Shown here one piece after another: positions 62,763 through 64,000 of a DNA stretch of 64,000 bases. Position numbers and translations under genes: made by a program. Origin of the DNA: Dethiosulfatibacter aminovorans DSM 17477 (GTDB lineage: Bacteria > Bacillota > Clostridia > Tissierellales > Dethiosulfatibacteraceae). Under the pieces are notes generated by a model. It worked only from the letters and a program-made list of their open reading frames with translations, searched no databases and was not told the origin of the DNA. The stretch lies in contig NZ_FQZL01000020.1 in NCBI RefSeq assembly GCF_900142005.1, positions 1 through 64,000 on the forward strand, in the 5' to 3' direction. Position 1 is the stretch's first letter. Every line of letters starts with the position of its first letter.

Positions 62763-64000
62763 TATTTTGCCTCCAAAGTCTCATTCATCATTTCATCAAG
62801 TGCCTGTATCCTTGTGTCAAACTGTGCAGGTGCAAAGTTTCTAGGATCTGTCTGGTCTCCATCAAAACTTACATATGGAAGTCCGTTTTCTTCATGAAGC
62901 ATTTCAGCAGTTTCATAGTTCAGGAAACTCATAAGCTTGCAGCTTCTGTTTTGATGATAAAGAATACCGTCACACTTTCCGTTTGATATGATGTCTCCAA
63001 GTACCTTAACCTTGTTGTCAAGACATGTATTTATATATATTCTAGTATATGCTTCAGCCATTGAACTCATGTCTCCAGGTGTATATTCAAGATTCCACAT
63101 ACCTGGATAAGCTGAACCGGTCATGATACTTCCCTGGCTCTTAAGTCCCTTGAAAGTATGTCCAAGGTAAGGCCATACTGCGATTCCTTCCCATGTGACT
63201 CTTGTCTTTTCATTACCCTTGAATGCATATATTTCATTCTTGAGGTTATCTTCAAGTTCATCCGCGAACTTCTTGAAGGTTATTTCCGAATATTCAAGAC
63301 TTCTGGCACAAACTATAAGAGCCATAAAACTAAAGAGGTCAAAACCATTCAAAGGTGAAGGTTTGTGTGACGCAAGGGCTGCAAGCCTGTTCCACTGGGC
63401 AACAGATCTTTGAGTTTGTTTCTGCACTTCCAGGAACTTGTCATAATCGAATTTTTTTCCAGTAGTTTCTTCAAGTATTCTTATTGCCTCGTCAAACTGG
63501 TCTGCGATATAGTCCTTTGAATATTGAGGGATAGGCATTGTATGATTGAATGGAACATCAATCACTATACATGGTATATCCAGCTCAACTGCAATATTCT
63601 CATACCATTTCAAAAGAGTGTTGCATATATTGTTGCATGTTATTACTATATCAGGTAGTGGAATGTCTGCGCCAGGTGAGTTAGCCAGTTTTTCAGGGGT
63701 AACTCCCGTACGTGCCTTTTCCATCAAAAGCTCCATATACCCAAGGTTTACTCTTGCATATGAACAGGTGTCAATATTGTATCCCTTTCTGTCTGCAACC
63801 TCAAGCATATCAGGCGCTCCCTTTCTTGCTCCTATTCCGGCAGCATGTGTCTCAGGATATACCATTGCTATGTCCATAGCAACACAAAACTCAGGCGGTG
63901 CTACAGATGCAGACCAGCATACAAGCTTTCCGTCTTTCTTGGCCTGTCTTGCTTCTTCATCCAATTTTGCCTGAAAATATCCCAGGAGCTCTTTTGCCTT
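62762..64000 (-). CDS. 2-hydroxyacyl-CoA dehydratase alpha subunit (HgdA/HadB/FldB-like), N-terminus outside window
   Basis: 413 residues are visible and the frame is open to the right edge. HAAGIGARKGAPDMLE, DTCSYARVNLGY, ITCNNICNTLLKWYENIA, NGFDLFSFMALIVCAR and LYHQNRSCKLMS are the conserved alpha-subunit blocks, with cluster cysteines in the second, third and last. The ending YVSFDGDQTDPRNFAPAQFDTRIQAL is typical. It lacks the long insert of Acidaminococcus HgdA and is closer in layout to the HadB/FldB type. It is the upstream partner of the beta-subunit gene. Confidence 0.92.
   Translation of the reverse strand, partial: KAKELLGYFQAKLDEEARQAKKDGKLVCWSASVAPPEFCVAMDIAMVYPETHAAGIGARKGAPDMLEVADRKGYNIDTCSYARVNLGYMELLMEKARTGVTPEKLANSPGADIPLPDIVITCNNICNTLLKWYENIAVELDIPCIVIDVPFNHTMPIPQYSKDYIADQFDEAIRILEETTGKKFDYDKFLEVQKQTQRSVAQWNRLAALASHKPSPLNGFDLFSFMALIVCARSLEYSEITFKKFADELEDNLKNEIYAFKGNEKTRVTWEGIAVWPYLGHTFKGLKSQGSIMTGSAYPGMWNLEYTPGDMSSMAEAYTRIYINTCLDNKVKVLGDIISNGKCDGILYHQNRSCKLMSFLNYETAEMLHEENGLPYVSFDGDQTDPRNFAPAQFDTRIQALDEMMNETLEAK

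Overview
The window looks like chromosome from a strictly anaerobic, low-GC Firmicute (Clostridia/Tissierellia-type amino-acid fermenter). The evidence is AT-rich intergenic DNA, AGGAGG ribosome-binding sites throughout, a glmS ribozyme and a Trp T-box, a multimeric NADH-linked [FeFe] hydrogenase, a 2-hydroxyacyl-CoA dehydratase, corrinoid-reactivation genes and S-layer-homology proteins. The species cannot be named from sequence reading alone. No phage, transposase or CRISPR array was seen.

Layout. 1-6463: a sigma-54-controlled operon for an oxygen-independent amine or amino-acid dehydrogenase complex (DAO-type flavoprotein, second flavoprotein, and four Fe-S or ferredoxin subunits) with its PAS/AAA+ activator and a methyltransferase. 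6567-12502: glnS, then a decaying catabolic locus (creatinase-like M24 gene interrupted by an amber codon, intact SSS symporter, frameshifted TetR gene), then proC. 12584-21815: housekeeping and small genes (DUF554, HD, class II aldolase, a 24-residue membrane peptide, two acetyltransferases, two tRNA-Leu genes, glmS with its ribozyme, EamA exporter, TetR), interspersed with copies of a hairpin repeat. 21871-31109: HI0933 flavoprotein, M3 peptidase, and a GH2-GH36-HD-parvulin run in which both glycosidases lack expected catalytic residues.

31323-37654: a corrinoid-related island. It holds a RACo-type reactivase, a B12-methionine-synthase-activation-like protein, a PocR/AraC regulator, a MtaA/UroD-type protein fused to a CxxC thioredoxin-like domain, and a CobW-type GTPase. 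No corrinoid protein or substrate methyltransferase is present. This is the best candidate here for an undescribed system. 37807-41417: two very acidic SLH-domain surface proteins with duplicated modules. 41491-47498: malate/2-hydroxycarboxylate uptake and oxidation (malic enzyme, 2HCT carrier, CitAB-type two-component system) plus a membrane-anchored HExxH protein.

47677-52587: the HydC/HydB/HydA hydrogenase operon, then convergent rubredoxin and ferredoxin genes. 52625-60104: small genes and a rearranged trp operon (trpEG fusion-B-A-D-C-F) under a tryptophan T-box. 60492-64000: a zinc-ribbon protein, an HxlR regulator, and the 2-hydroxyacyl-CoA dehydratase subunits running off the right edge.

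The genes fit together as a fermentative metabolism. Amino or hydroxy acids and malate are oxidised, electrons pass through ferredoxin and NADH to the bifurcating-type hydrogenase, and 2-hydroxyacyl-CoA dehydration supplies a reductive branch.
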